Of a DNA stretch of 64,000 nt, positions 1 to 11,570 are shown piece by piece. The stretch is taken from positions 310,001 through 374,000 of the forward strand of contig NZ_FMVM01000001.1 of the NCBI RefSeq assembly GCF_900102085.1, written 5' to 3'. Each line of letters begins with the position of its first letter. Within the stretch, counting starts at the first letter, position 1. The notes under the pieces are model-generated. The model was not told the origin of the DNA, searched no databases, and was given only the letters and a program-made list of their open reading frames with translations. Source of the DNA: Paenibacillus polysaccharolyticus. Lineage in GTDB: Bacteria; Bacillota; Bacilli; Paenibacillales; Paenibacillaceae. The translations under genes and the position numbers were made by a program.

Positions 1-22
1 TTTTTGCAGTAACAATCCCAAA

Positions 23-874
23 TTATTCGATTGTTTGTTCATTTCGGACAATACGTTCGATGTGGATCGTGAGATACAACACTTCTTCCTTCGACAAGAC
101 CCGATTATAGATTTTACGTGTATAATCGTTAATCTTGACTGCACAAGCATGTGCTTCCGGATATTGTTTACTCACCAGATCATGAAGCGGATTATCCTCT
201 TCCTTGTCTTCAATCGCTGTACCTTGCAGTACCCGTTGAGCGAAGAACTTCAAATGGGTCAGGAATCGGTAATAACTTAGTGAATCTTCGTCGAGCTCGA
301 TCACGAAACTGCGCCGAACGATGTTGAGAATATCCTTCACGATATTCGTAATGCTGATCGTTTCTCTCATCTCACCATTCATCTGGGCGTTAACCAGATG
401 CATCGCGATGAATGCACATTCGTCCTCGGGAAGAAGAACACCTAGCGTTTCTTCAATAATCTGCAATGCCTTGAGACCGATCGCATATTCCTTCCGGTAC
501 ATACGCTTGATTTCCCAAAATAATGCATTGCGGATCTGCAATCCTTGACGATGTCGGTCAATAGCAAAATGAATATGATCCGTCAGTGAAATGTAGATGC
601 TTTCATGAAGCTTCTCACCCAGTACCGTCTCAGCGTAACGAATAATCTCATCCGAGCATTCCACATATTCCACCGGAATATCAGACAGAAGCGTCTTCAA
701 TTTCTGAGATACTTCTTTACTTTCGAGCGAAAATATTTTTTCGACGAGACTCTCGTCGATGAATTCACCAGTATGCTTTTTGAAGGCAATTCCACGCCCC
801 ATAACGACCAGTTCGTTACCTCCCGGATCAATTACAGTGACTACATTGTTGTTGAGCACCTTCTCAATTTTCAT
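23..874 (-). CDS. licT: LicT/BglG-family transcription antiterminator
   Basis: RNA-binding antiterminator of the BglG/LicT family. The first ~55 residues form the co-antiterminator RNA-binding domain, with the family motif NNNVVTV near residue 8. Two PTS regulation domains follow (about 65-170 and 171-283). The four regulatory histidines are visible at H100, H159, H207 and H271 (contexts LTDHIHF, FIAMHLV, FLTHLKF and LTIHIER), the spacing expected for LicT. In the family, phosphorylation by HPr and the PTS permease decides whether the protein dimerises and binds RAT RNA. Three RAT elements lie in this window upstream of licT itself, the esterase gene and bgl2, so these are its likely targets and licT is likely autoregulated. 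A PTS permease gene would be expected to the left, outside the window. Confidence 0.95.
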   Translation of the reverse strand: MKIEKVLNNNVVTVIDPGGNELVVMGRGIAFKKHTGEFIDESLVEKIFSLESKEVSQKLKTLLSDIPVEYVECSDEIIRYAETVLGEKLHESIYISLTDHIHFAIDRHRQGLQIRNALFWEIKRMYRKEYAIGLKALQIIEETLGVLLPEDECAFIAMHLVNAQMNGEMRETISITNIVKDILNIVRRSFVIELDEDSLSYYRFLTHLKFFAQRVLQGTAIEDKEEDNPLHDLVSKQYPEAHACAVKINDYTRKIYNRVLSKEEVLYLTIHIERIVRNEQTIE

Positions 875-910
875 TTCTTCACATCACCTTGCACCGTCAA
901 AGTAGTAAAA

Positions 911-977
911 GGCAAAACCAAAACAGGTCATGAAGTATGCCTGCCTCTGGTTTTGCCTGATTGAACAGTAACAATCC
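911..977 (-). promoter_or_regulatory. RAT antiterminator/terminator switch before licT
   Basis: Read on the minus strand, 977-949 begins GGATTGTTACTG and ends GGCAAAACC, the LicT ribonucleic antiterminator (RAT) pattern. Its 3' half overlaps a terminator hairpin: GGCAAAACCA at 911-920 pairs with 948-957, and a T-rich tail (TTTTACTAC) follows. LicT bound to RAT should prevent the terminator and let transcription into licT. Closely similar elements lie at 4495-4594 and 6171-6261. Confidence 0.93.
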
Positions 978-999
978 AGTATTCTTTAGCCTTGGGCCT

Positions 1000-1050
1000 A
1001 TCTTACCATATTAAATCGCATGTGACAACGTTTTTCTGAAAGCGGTTAAT
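1000..1050 (-). promoter_or_regulatory. licT promoter with cre-like site
   Basis: On the minus strand, TTGTCA (1028-1023) and TAAGAT (1005-1000) are separated by 17 bases. This is a good sigma-A promoter just upstream of the RAT element. Immediately upstream of the -35, TGAAAGCGGTTAAT at 1037-1050 matches 12 of 14 positions of the CcpA cre consensus. The promoter suggests licT can be transcribed independently of the upstream glucosidase genes and is sensitive to carbon catabolite control. Confidence 0.6.
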
Positions 1051-1098
1051 GTGCGTTAATGCGACATAAAAGGCACTCATACAACAATGACTTTGGAA

Positions 1099-2535
<1,437 letters not shown>

Positions 2536-2566
2536 TCATCCTCTCAACATTGAATGTCTATATAAA

Positions 2567-2742
2567 TTGAACTAAAGATTTTACACATTCCACTCCGATG
2601 ACAGAATAACCTTCTAATCGCTGTTACCCCCAGATTTTTTCGATTCCCTTTTCCAAAGGGGAAAATCCGGTGATAAAGGCGACCGCTCCGCTTTTCCAGG
2701 TTTTTTCTGTCCTCTCCGTTCAAGTGTAAATAAATAGTTCAA
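2567..2742. repeat. Dispersed inverted-end element, copy 1
   Basis: A 176-base element bounded by TTGAACTA and its exact reverse complement TAGTTCAA. Conserved inner blocks follow: ACTCCGATGACAGAATAACC, ATCGCTGTTA, CCCCAGATTTTTT, CCGGTGATAA, CTCTCCGTT and GTGTAAA. The ends pair with each other and the centre forms a stem (TTATC/GATAA and CCTTT/AAAGG in the related copies). Copies 2 (14560-14773) and 3 (48170-48343) share the blocks in the same order. TATATAAA occurs just outside both ends and may be a target duplication. Here the element sits between the esterase and bgl1 genes. Confidence 0.85.
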
Positions 2743-2777
2743 CTTATATAAAATTTATTTTATATCCGTTCCAAACT

Positions 2778-4457
2778 TTATTTTGTGCCCACTTGCTCAA
2801 GTCGCTGCATGATTTGCTCAAGCTGTGCACCTGTTACGATTTGCTTCATATCAAACTTGCCTTTGCTCACACCCGTCATTACACCAGCACGAGCACTATT
2901 CTGAATCGCCGCATATGCCCAATGCTTACTGTCGACATCGCCAAACATCAGCTCCACTGAATCTGTAGCAGGCTTCCAATCCTTATTAGTCAGGATCTGG
3001 TCTACAATAACTGCCATCTGCGCTCGTGTTACTTCGCTCTCTGGAGCAAACATTTGATTGCCGATACCTTTCATCAGTCCCGCCTTAGTCACCTTCGTAA
3101 TGGCTTGAGCAGTCCAGTCGGGAGCGCTGTCCACATAAGGATATTCCTCAGTTCCTTCCGAAAGTTGAAGAGCATCAGCCAGAACCATTGCAATCTGCGC
3201 GCGTGTTACAGGTTCAGAGGGTTGTACAGCATGCTCTGATGAGGAACCTGTCTGCTCTCCAGCTGTACCTTTATCAAGTTTGAACAGACTCGAGATAACC
3301 TCTTTATTGTTAAAAGCAGGTACCCATGACCAATGTTTCAAACCTCCATAGAATCTGTGACTATCCATGTATGCATCATCGTATAAAGTTAAATGCACTT
3401 GTTTAGCACCCATTTCCGTCAATGCCTGATAAGCAAGTGAACTAGTACGACTATCTGTTGTTGGATCATTTTGAGCGTGCATAATCCACATCGGCACATC
3501 CACAATGCCTTTCAGTTCTTGCTTGAATGCATCAACGGAACCCGTATAGTCCGCAATGGTATCTTTGGCAGCAACGATAATTGCTCCAGCAAACAAGTCA
3601 GGATACTGCATCAGGAAGCGAAATGCACCACCACCACCACTGGATACACCAGACAGATAAATCCGGTCAGGGTCTACTTCACCTTCGGCAACAAGCTTTT
3701 GAATCAACTCAACCTGAGCTTCAAAATATGCCTTCATTATTGGTAGTTGCTCTGCATTGTTGTAAATTTTGAAGCTGTAATTCTCAGGATATTGCACCGC
3801 CAGTACAGAAGTATCATACCCTGATTCCGTCCAGACTACTGCACCGCGATTAGCGGTTAAATGATTGCGTCCGTCCGTTCCAACTTCACCACCGCCGTGA
3901 AGCCATACCATAAGCGGCTTCGCTTCCTTGGAAGGACTGCGTTTCAGGTTATAAGATAGCGTTACACCATTGCTAGCTGTGAATTGTGCTTTTTCAAACT
4001 CATCCACGGTACGTGTTTTCACCTGAGTAACACTTTTTTTATCAAAAGAAAGTTCTGGATACGTTTTGCTGGTTACCGCAAACTCGGATTTCAGGCCTCC
4101 AGGATATTTGAAAGGCTTCACGGTCATGTGGATCGTATGATCCTTCATGGATAACGTGATGCCATCATCTTCATAGTTGTCTTGCACAATTTCTCCAGCA
4201 GCATTTAACGGATAACCGTCATAATTCCCTGTAATATCAAAGTCAGATGCCTTCAGATTTTTGTATTTTTCCACGTCTGAAACCGTAATGTCAAAAGATT
4301 CGACCATCTCACCCGGATCACCAACAAACGTATTCGCCTGAATTTGCGTCACTTGTGCGCTTGCTGCACCTGTTGTCCCAGGCCAGATCACACTTAGACT
4401 CAGCGTTAGTGCTAACATACAGGAAACGTGTTTGATGCCTTTGTTCCACTTCTTCAA
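2778..4457 (-). CDS. Secreted SLH-anchored esterase (alpha/beta hydrolase)
   Basis: A 559-residue exported protein. A signal peptide ends near residue 33. An N-terminal beta-type region (about 35-145) is followed by an alpha/beta-hydrolase catalytic domain (about 150-395). That domain has the oxyanion motif WLHGGGE (185-191) and the nucleophile motif GVSSG with Ser272. It resembles PHB-depolymerase or feruloyl-esterase-like family CE1 proteins, but the substrate cannot be read from sequence. The C-terminus carries two SLH motifs (roughly 410-470 and 475-540, e.g. VTRAQIAMVLADAL and VTRAQMAVIVDQIL), which in this family hold the enzyme on the cell wall. A RAT switch precedes it, so it belongs to the LicT regulon. 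It may release aryl or acyl groups from plant glycosides before uptake; that role is inference. Confidence 0.85.
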   Translation of the reverse strand: MKKWNKGIKHVSCMLALTLSLSVIWPGTTGAASAQVTQIQANTFVGDPGEMVESFDITVSDVEKYKNLKASDFDITGNYDGYPLNAAGEIVQDNYEDDGITLSMKDHTIHMTVKPFKYPGGLKSEFAVTSKTYPELSFDKKSVTQVKTRTVDEFEKAQFTASNGVTLSYNLKRSPSKEAKPLMVWLHGGGEVGTDGRNHLTANRGAVVWTESGYDTSVLAVQYPENYSFKIYNNAEQLPIMKAYFEAQVELIQKLVAEGEVDPDRIYLSGVSSGGGGAFRFLMQYPDLFAGAIIVAAKDTIADYTGSVDAFKQELKGIVDVPMWIMHAQNDPTTDSRTSSLAYQALTEMGAKQVHLTLYDDAYMDSHRFYGGLKHWSWVPAFNNKEVISSLFKLDKGTAGEQTGSSSEHAVQPSEPVTRAQIAMVLADALQLSEGTEEYPYVDSAPDWTAQAITKVTKAGLMKGIGNQMFAPESEVTRAQMAVIVDQILTNKDWKPATDSVELMFGDVDSKHWAYAAIQNSARAGVMTGVSKGKFDMKQIVTGAQLEQIMQRLEQVGTK

Positions 4458-4494
4458 AAGAACCCCTCCAGCTCATGTGATGTTTGATTGCAAA

Positions 4495-4594
4495 GTAAAA
4501 AGCGGACAAGCACCAACCAAAAGGGTTGTATGAAGCGAAAGCTCATATCACACTTTTAAGTCAGGTTTTGCCCGCCCCTGTGCGGTAACAATCC
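4495..4594 (-). promoter_or_regulatory. RAT antiterminator/terminator switch before the esterase gene
   Basis: On the minus strand, 4594-4564 starts GGATTGTTACCG and ends GGGCAAAACC, the RAT pattern. The competing hairpin pairs TTGCCCGC (4568-4575) with 4502-4509 and is followed by TTTTTAC. It lies between the bgl2 stop and the esterase start, so transcription continuing from bgl2 would be gated a second time before the esterase gene. No separate promoter was recognised here. Confidence 0.88.
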
Positions 4595-4636
4595 TAAGAA
4601 TGTCATCGCTGAATATCAGATCTTTGTTTCAGGTGT

Positions 4637-6261
<1,625 letters not shown>

Positions 6262-6437
6262 ATCAAAAGATGTTATAACGTATTCTGTTGTTTTGCTCTT
6301 GTGATGTAAGCGTAACATATTTATTTTGTAAAATCAAATTCACCAAAACTATGCGACCTTCGGCCACAATAAGATCACCTAACAACGTATTTATAATAAT
6401 TATTATCTTATTTCTAACATCATTTCTAAAACTATTT

Positions 6438-6731
6438 CTAACGTGGCATTCGCAAAATTGCTGCCCGTAGGGCATTGGTTCCTTCCTCCGTTTCCAGATA
6501 ACTTGCAGGACTTTGGTCCCCCAGAGCTGGAACCTTTTTCTCTATCCATTTCAATGCGGAATCTTTCATTTCACATAAAAGTACCCGGCCTATATCTTCT
6601 GGAATACCTCTTAATCGTGCCTCTTCTTTCCATTCAGTGGGTAATGTAGCGTACCATTCATCAAATAGTTCAACGAAGGTATCCCAATGCTCCTGTTTAA
6701 ATGCGGACAAATACATATCTTGCATACTCAT
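6438..6731 (-). CDS. Small MbcA/ParS/Xre toxin-binding-domain-like protein
   Basis: A 97-residue soluble protein. The C-terminal half (WIEKKVPALGDQSPASYLET, then EEGTNALRAAILRMP) matches the pattern of the DUF2384 domain that antitoxins of the MbcA/ParS/Xre group use to bind RES-type toxins: a Trp-rich helix, ALG-x-x-SP, and T-x-x-G near the end. There is no obvious helix-turn-helix, and no RES toxin gene is adjacent. The neighbour is a suppressor-of-fused protein on the other strand. It could be a solitary relic, a regulator, or a domain reused elsewhere. The match was made by eye. Confidence 0.55.
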   Translation of the reverse strand: MSMQDMYLSAFKQEHWDTFVELFDEWYATLPTEWKEEARLRGIPEDIGRVLLCEMKDSALKWIEKKVPALGDQSPASYLETEEGTNALRAAILRMPR

Positions 6732-6878
6732 GTAACATTTCTCCTTCTCATTAAGATATGTAACCCCCTGGTCCTATCTCAGAGAATTCATCCTTAAGCC
6801 GCTTGTAGTCGCTGTTATAACTAGTAGACTTAATTTTAAATGATTTTCAGGGAGAGAACAATCAAGGAGGAACACATC

Positions 6879-7943
6879 ATGACCGAAGAAGAAAACACAT
6901 CTGGCTGGGACGCCATCGACCACGCTATACAGCAATTGTACGGAGAACAGGAACCTAAACATTATGGCACAGCCATTCCATATATGCTTGGCGGACCCGA
7001 CCCACTGGACGGAATAAGTGCCTATGCGGTAGATACACCGATGCCTCATTGGCATTTTGTAACTTATGGTTTCTCGGAGCTCTACGGCAAAGAGGGCGAT
7101 GATGCATCGAGAAGTGGATATGGTTTCGAACTTACTTTTCGCCTTACACGCTGTGAAAATGAATCAGAACCGCCGGCCTGGGCACTCAATCTACTCCAAA
7201 ATATGGGGCGATATGTCTTCAACAGCGGTAACCTGTTTCAGCCCGGAGATTATCTGGATGCCAACGGCCCGATCTGCCTGAACTCCGATACACTCTTGAC
7301 TGCACTTGCATTCATAGAAGATCCAGATTTACCTGAACTGAATACACCGAATGGTTCTGTTCAATTTATCCAAATGGTCGGTATGACCTGCCGTGAACTG
7401 GAGATGATTCAGAGCTGGAATACCCGCGGTTTCCTGGCTGCCTGTGAAAGCTATATGCCTAAATATGTAACGGATCTGATGAGGAATTCCTACGCAGATA
7501 TCCCTTCGGTTATCCAAGCTACGGAGCGTGGCATTGAGGAAGACGGATCAAGCACCGCCTTTTTGTTCATCCAACAATTGAGCTGGGAGTCACCACGCAA
7601 AAAACTGTTACAGAAAAACATCCCTGCCAAGCTTCAGCTAGGTGCCCAACAGGCAACTCTTCTGGGTAGCATCCTGGGGAGCCGAATCGCCAAAAAAGCA
7701 ACGTTGTCCCTAATCGGGCCGGATATCAATATTGTCTTTGAAGCTGGGGATCTTCCCTCTCTGATGGAAACGGAGCGAGAGGTCAGATTGACTGTGAATC
7801 AGCAAGCACTGAACGAAATTGTAGAGCAACTTCGTCCACAAGCCAGCTCCTTTCAGATCCCTTCACTGGACAAGCTCCTTATTGAGATTGTGCCCACGCA
7901 GATTAAAGATCAGGAAGGGAATGTGATCAAAACGATCGGCTAA
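6879..7943 (+). CDS. Suppressor of fused (SUFU) domain protein
   Basis: A 354-residue cytosolic protein. The first ~190 residues match the bacterial SUFU domain, with the typical segments GWDAID, YGTAIPYMLGGPDPLDGI, HWHFVTYGFSELY and GYGFELTFRL. In bacteria this domain is common in polymorphic-toxin immunity proteins and in proteins of unknown role. The C-terminal half (about 200-354) is less recognisable. The frame opens at 6840, but AAGGAGG at 6863-6869 fixes the start at the ATG at 6879. It is followed after 29 bases by a GAF-LuxR regulator on the same strand, suggesting a shared transcript. Confidence 0.85.
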   Translation: MTEEENTSGWDAIDHAIQQLYGEQEPKHYGTAIPYMLGGPDPLDGISAYAVDTPMPHWHFVTYGFSELYGKEGDDASRSGYGFELTFRLTRCENESEPPAWALNLLQNMGRYVFNSGNLFQPGDYLDANGPICLNSDTLLTALAFIEDPDLPELNTPNGSVQFIQMVGMTCRELEMIQSWNTRGFLAACESYMPKYVTDLMRNSYADIPSVIQATERGIEEDGSSTAFLFIQQLSWESPRKKLLQKNIPAKLQLGAQQATLLGSILGSRIAKKATLSLIGPDINIVFEAGDLPSLMETEREVRLTVNQQALNEIVEQLRPQASSFQIPSLDKLLIEIVPTQIKDQEGNVIKTIG

Positions 7944-7972
7944 TCAACGCAATTGCATCAAGGAGGAATGAC

Positions 7973-8734
7973 ATGTCTGCTCATACATCGGTCTCAAGGC
8001 CATTGGAATACGGTACGGGAGTTCATACTGGAACTCCTGCTTCCTTTCACTATTTAGCTCAAAGCGGAATAGACCGACTATGCAAAATCAATCATTTTCT
8101 AATTCAAGCGTTCCGCCGCAGTATTTTGGATATCAAAGAGAATTTGACAGGTACTTATCTGTTCCTGCTAACAGATGTTAACGGCGTGCTGCTGTCCATG
8201 GATTACAGCTCTAATTTGGAACCGCACGTAAAGCAATCTCCTATTCGACCGGGACTGAGTTTTTCAGCCCAGAGCTGTGGCGTTAATGCCATCTCCAGAA
8301 CGATGGAGGATAATGCGCCCGTATTTTTGCTACCAGAGCAGCATGAAAGTCCATTTTTTCAAAGCTGGCACTGTTATGCCGTTCCTCTATACATGGGGTC
8401 ACAGCATTTCGGTTATCTCGATGTGTCTACAATTAACGCGGATATGCAGCGTGAACTCATGGCCATAGCCAAGTTGATCCCGGCAAATATGCAGAACCGT
8501 TACCAGAGCCAAAGCATGGCACACCAGGAGAAACAGCTCCAAGTCGAATTCACAGAGCGGCAACTAACGATTCTAGAGATGATATCCCGCGGATGGACTG
8601 TGAAGGCGATTGCATTGCAACTTAAGATCAAGGAATGTACGGTCAATTATCATAAAAAAGTCATTTTTAACAAGTTAGGCGTTCAATCCAGCACAGAAGC
8701 TGTTTCAATGGCGAGTCAATTGTCTTATTTATAG
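7973..8734 (+). CDS. GAF-domain LuxR-type transcriptional regulator
   Basis: A 253-residue protein. The N-terminal ~185 residues resemble the GAF sensor of AcoR-type activators (segments LFLLTDVNGVLLSMD, GLSFSAQSCGVNAI and CYAVPLYMGSQHFGYLDVST). The C-terminal ~60 residues are a LuxR-type helix-turn-helix (LTILEMISRGWTVKAIALQL, then CTVNYHKKVIFNKLGV). Unlike AcoR it has no AAA+ domain, so it would act with ordinary sigma factors. AAGGAGG precedes the ATG. The ligand is unknown. The SUFU gene upstream and the lipoprotein gene downstream may be functionally linked or merely adjacent. Confidence 0.88.
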   Translation: MSAHTSVSRPLEYGTGVHTGTPASFHYLAQSGIDRLCKINHFLIQAFRRSILDIKENLTGTYLFLLTDVNGVLLSMDYSSNLEPHVKQSPIRPGLSFSAQSCGVNAISRTMEDNAPVFLLPEQHESPFFQSWHCYAVPLYMGSQHFGYLDVSTINADMQRELMAIAKLIPANMQNRYQSQSMAHQEKQLQVEFTERQLTILEMISRGWTVKAIALQLKIKECTVNYHKKVIFNKLGVQSSTEAVSMASQLSYL

Positions 8735-8837
8735 GAGACCCCTATAGTTTCCTATAGGTGGAAATAGAGAACGCATGTGCTACAATTTTAGTAAGCACAA
8801 CAAAGAGAGAATAACTCACACATCTCAGGAGGGTATT

Positions 8838-9617
8838 ATGTCTATTACGAAAAAAACATCTTTATTCGCTATGCTCATCATGATGATGATCGTAGTCGCT
8901 GCTTGCGGAGACAAAGCAGATAACAATGCGAAATCAAACGATCCTGCCGCAACCAAAACAACTACAGGCGCAGATGCCGGCACAGCCAAAACCGACGATA
9001 CCGACAAATCAGGAGCGTCCAGCGAAGATAACAAAGAATCTGACAACTCATCCAAAGTAGAACTGGGGACAACGCAAAAGGGTTCTTACACTAATGACTA
9101 TTTTGGCGTATCCCTGAAATTCCCTGAAGCATGGGAATATCAGGATGCCGAGGGCATGAACCAACTGACGAGTGCTTCCTCTGAGGCCATTGCCGGTGAC
9201 GATGAAAAGAAGAAAAAACAGATGGAACTATCTCAAACCAAGACATTGAACCTGCTTATGGCATCCCAATATCCGCTCGATGGCGGCCAGATCGGCCCTT
9301 CTGCAATGGCCATCGCCGAGAAGGTTAGCTTGCTGCAAGGCATTCGTACAGGAGAGGACTATCTGAAAGCTACCAAGAAGTTCATGGAAGACAGCAACTT
9401 CCCTTATGAATACAAGGACTTCACAAAAGAAACCATCGGTGGCAAAGAAATGGACCTAATGCAGATCACGACGGATGCAGGGGACGGAAGCAAAATCACT
9501 CAGGAATACTACAGCACGATTATTGAAGGTTATGCGTTCAACTTCATCTTCACATATCTCGATGCAGACAGCAAAGCCGAGATCGACAACATTAAGAAGT
9601 CGGTTCAATTCAAATAA
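8838..9617 (+). CDS. Lipoprotein of unknown function
   Basis: A 259-residue exported lipoprotein. The signal peptide ends in the lipobox VVAACGD, giving a Cys at about residue 23. A Thr/Asp/Ser-rich linker (about 25-75) leads to a globular domain resembling the PsbP/MOG1-like fold of cell-surface lipoproteins (YTNDYFGVSLKFPEAWEYQD and a C-terminal INNIKKSVQ-like ending); the fold assignment is tentative. The frame is open from 8775, but CAGGAGGG before the ATG at 8838 and the signal peptide decide the start. A strong terminator follows the stop. Confidence 0.75.
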   Translation: MSITKKTSLFAMLIMMMIVVAACGDKADNNAKSNDPAATKTTTGADAGTAKTDDTDKSGASSEDNKESDNSSKVELGTTQKGSYTNDYFGVSLKFPEAWEYQDAEGMNQLTSASSEAIAGDDEKKKKQMELSQTKTLNLLMASQYPLDGGQIGPSAMAIAEKVSLLQGIRTGEDYLKATKKFMEDSNFPYEYKDFTKETIGGKEMDLMQITTDAGDGSKITQEYYSTIIEGYAFNFIFTYLDADSKAEIDNIKKSVQFK

Positions 9618-9624
9618 AAACCAA

Positions 9625-9672
9625 AACCCCGGTTGCGATCTGAACAGATCATGCCGGGGTTCTTTGTTCTTT
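9625..9672 (+). terminator. Rho-independent terminator after the lipoprotein gene
   Basis: AACCCCGG at 9625-9632 pairs with CCGGGGTT at 9654-9661, with an inner GATC/GATC pairing, and a T-rich tail follows. It lies between convergent genes. The run of Ts favours the plus strand. Confidence 0.85.
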
Positions 9673-9674
9673 TT

Positions 9675-11447
9675 TTAACCAGACAGGGCAACCCAATGTC
9701 CTTCTTTCACTTCGACCCAGCGCGAATGCTCCAGATTATATCGGTCTCCCGTGCCACTGGTTTCCTTCTCCTGATCTACCAAAGCGATACGTGGCTTATT
9801 CCTCTCCACCACCGGATCAGGAACCGGAATGGCCGATAGTAACGCCTTCGTATACGGGTGCTGCGGATTGGCATACAGTTCTTCACTTTCAGCCAGCTCC
9901 ACAATTTTGCCGTTATACATGACAGCTACCCGATCACTGATATGTTTGACCATCGACAGATCATGCGCGATGAACAAATACGTTAGACCCAAGCGCTGTT
10001 GCAGCTCTTCAAGCAACTGCACAATCTGCGCCTGAATAGAGACATCGAGTGCCGACAACGGCTCATCACAAACGATAAACTCCGGCTCTACCGCCAGCGC
10101 TCTTGCAATGCCTATTCGCTGACGTTGTCCTCCTGAGAACTCATGGGGATATCGCTGTGCATGTGACGGTTCAAGTCCCACCATCTCCAGCAGTTCTTCC
10201 ACTCGCTTCTGTCGCTGAGCGGCATTACCTGCAAGCTGATGAATATCCAGTGCCTCGCCAATGATGTCCATAATTCTCATTTTGGGATTTAGAGAAGCAT
10301 ACGGATCTTGGAAAATGATCTGCATATGTCGTCGCATCGTTTTCATCTCACCAGTCGAGAGTCGCTGCAACGGAATGCCTTTGAACAGCACATCACCCCC
10401 CGTTGGCTCATGCAGACGCAGAATCGCTCGTCCCGTGGTAGATTTTCCGCTACCTGACTCTCCTACAACGCCAAGTGTTTCCCCTTGACGGATATGAAAG
10501 CTGATATCGTTCACGGCTTTTAACGTATTGCCCTTGCCGAGGTTAAAATACTGTTTGAGAGATTTGACCTCCAGCAACGGCTGATCGTCCTCCATATCTT
10601 TGGATACCTGCGAGACTAGCTTCGGCTTCTTCTTCTCATCCAACCTAGGCAGTGCGTTCAACAGACGGATGGTATACGGATGTTTAGGACTCGCAAAAAT
10701 CTCCGCCGTGGTGCCCGTCTCCACGATCTCTCCCTCTTTCATTACAACCACCCGGTCACACATGCCGGCAACCACACCCAAATCATGTGTAATCAGAATA
10801 ATCGACGTACCCATCTGCTCTTGCATATCCTTCATCAGGTTCAAAATCTGTGCCTGAATCGTTACATCCAGAGCCGTAGTCGGCTCATCGGCGATTAATA
10901 GTTCAGGACGACAAGCAAGGGCGATACCAATCATCACCCGCTGACGCATGCCACCGGAAAATTCATGCGGATACTGATTATAACGGATAGCGCTTTGTTT
11001 GATGCCTATTCGTTCCATCATGGCGATGGCTTGTTTTTTCGCTTCCCTTCTCGATAACTTCTGGTGTTTGATCAAACTTTCCGAGATTTGCTGACCAATC
11101 TTGATCGTTGGATTAAGCGAACTCATGGGGTCTTGGAAAATCATACCGATGTCCCGGCCACGAATATGCTCCATCTCTTTTTGTGATTTCCCAGCAAGAT
11201 CTACACCTTTAAATAGAATTTCACCCGATTTCATCTGTGAAGGGGGAGAGGCAAGCAGCCTCATAATAGAGCGTGCGGTTACGCTTTTACCACTGCCTGA
11301 TTCTCCAACAATGCCCAGCGTTTCCCCTTTCCGCAGTTCAAAGCTGACCTGCTTGACCGCCTGAAACTCACTATCACCCGTGTAAAAAGAGACGGACAAA
11401 TCATTTACTCTCAGCAAAGGTTCCACGACGTGCACCATTCCTTTCAT
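9675..11447 (-). CDS. Fused double-ATPase of an Opp/Dpp-type ABC importer
   Basis: A 590-residue protein made of two complete nucleotide-binding domains in one chain, as in GsiA-like proteins, covering the roles of OppD and OppF. Each half has Walker A (GESGSGKS), a signature (EFSGGMRQR and EFSGGQRQR) and Walker B with DEP (LLIADEPT and FIVCDEPL). It is divergently arranged from two permease genes and a binding protein (11571-16645), which it presumably powers. The start is uncertain. The ATG at 11447 has a weak ribosome site, and GTG codons a few residues inside follow an AAAGGA sequence. Confidence 0.9.
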   Translation of the reverse strand: MKGMVHVVEPLLRVNDLSVSFYTGDSEFQAVKQVSFELRKGETLGIVGESGSGKSVTARSIMRLLASPPSQMKSGEILFKGVDLAGKSQKEMEHIRGRDIGMIFQDPMSSLNPTIKIGQQISESLIKHQKLSRREAKKQAIAMMERIGIKQSAIRYNQYPHEFSGGMRQRVMIGIALACRPELLIADEPTTALDVTIQAQILNLMKDMQEQMGTSIILITHDLGVVAGMCDRVVVMKEGEIVETGTTAEIFASPKHPYTIRLLNALPRLDEKKKPKLVSQVSKDMEDDQPLLEVKSLKQYFNLGKGNTLKAVNDISFHIRQGETLGVVGESGSGKSTTGRAILRLHEPTGGDVLFKGIPLQRLSTGEMKTMRRHMQIIFQDPYASLNPKMRIMDIIGEALDIHQLAGNAAQRQKRVEELLEMVGLEPSHAQRYPHEFSGGQRQRIGIARALAVEPEFIVCDEPLSALDVSIQAQIVQLLEELQQRLGLTYLFIAHDLSMVKHISDRVAVMYNGKIVELAESEELYANPQHPYTKALLSAIPVPDPVVERNKPRIALVDQEKETSGTGDRYNLEHSRWVEVKEGHWVALSG

Positions 11448-11485
11448 ATCTGCTCTATCTTCTCATATGTAATCAATTCCATACC

Positions 11486-11514
11486 TTGACAATTAAACAT
11501 ACCCTACATAATAT
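11486..11514 (+). promoter_or_regulatory. Promoter of the permease/binding-protein operon
   Basis: TTGACA (11486-11491) and TAATAT (11509-11514) are separated by exactly 17 bases, a near-consensus sigma-A promoter. It lies 57 bases upstream of the TTG start of the first permease gene, in the short divergent region with the ATPase gene. Confidence 0.75.
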
Positions 11515-11570
11515 ATACTATATTGATCGGAATAATGCAATTTATACTTCAGTGAAAGGAGAGTTACCGT

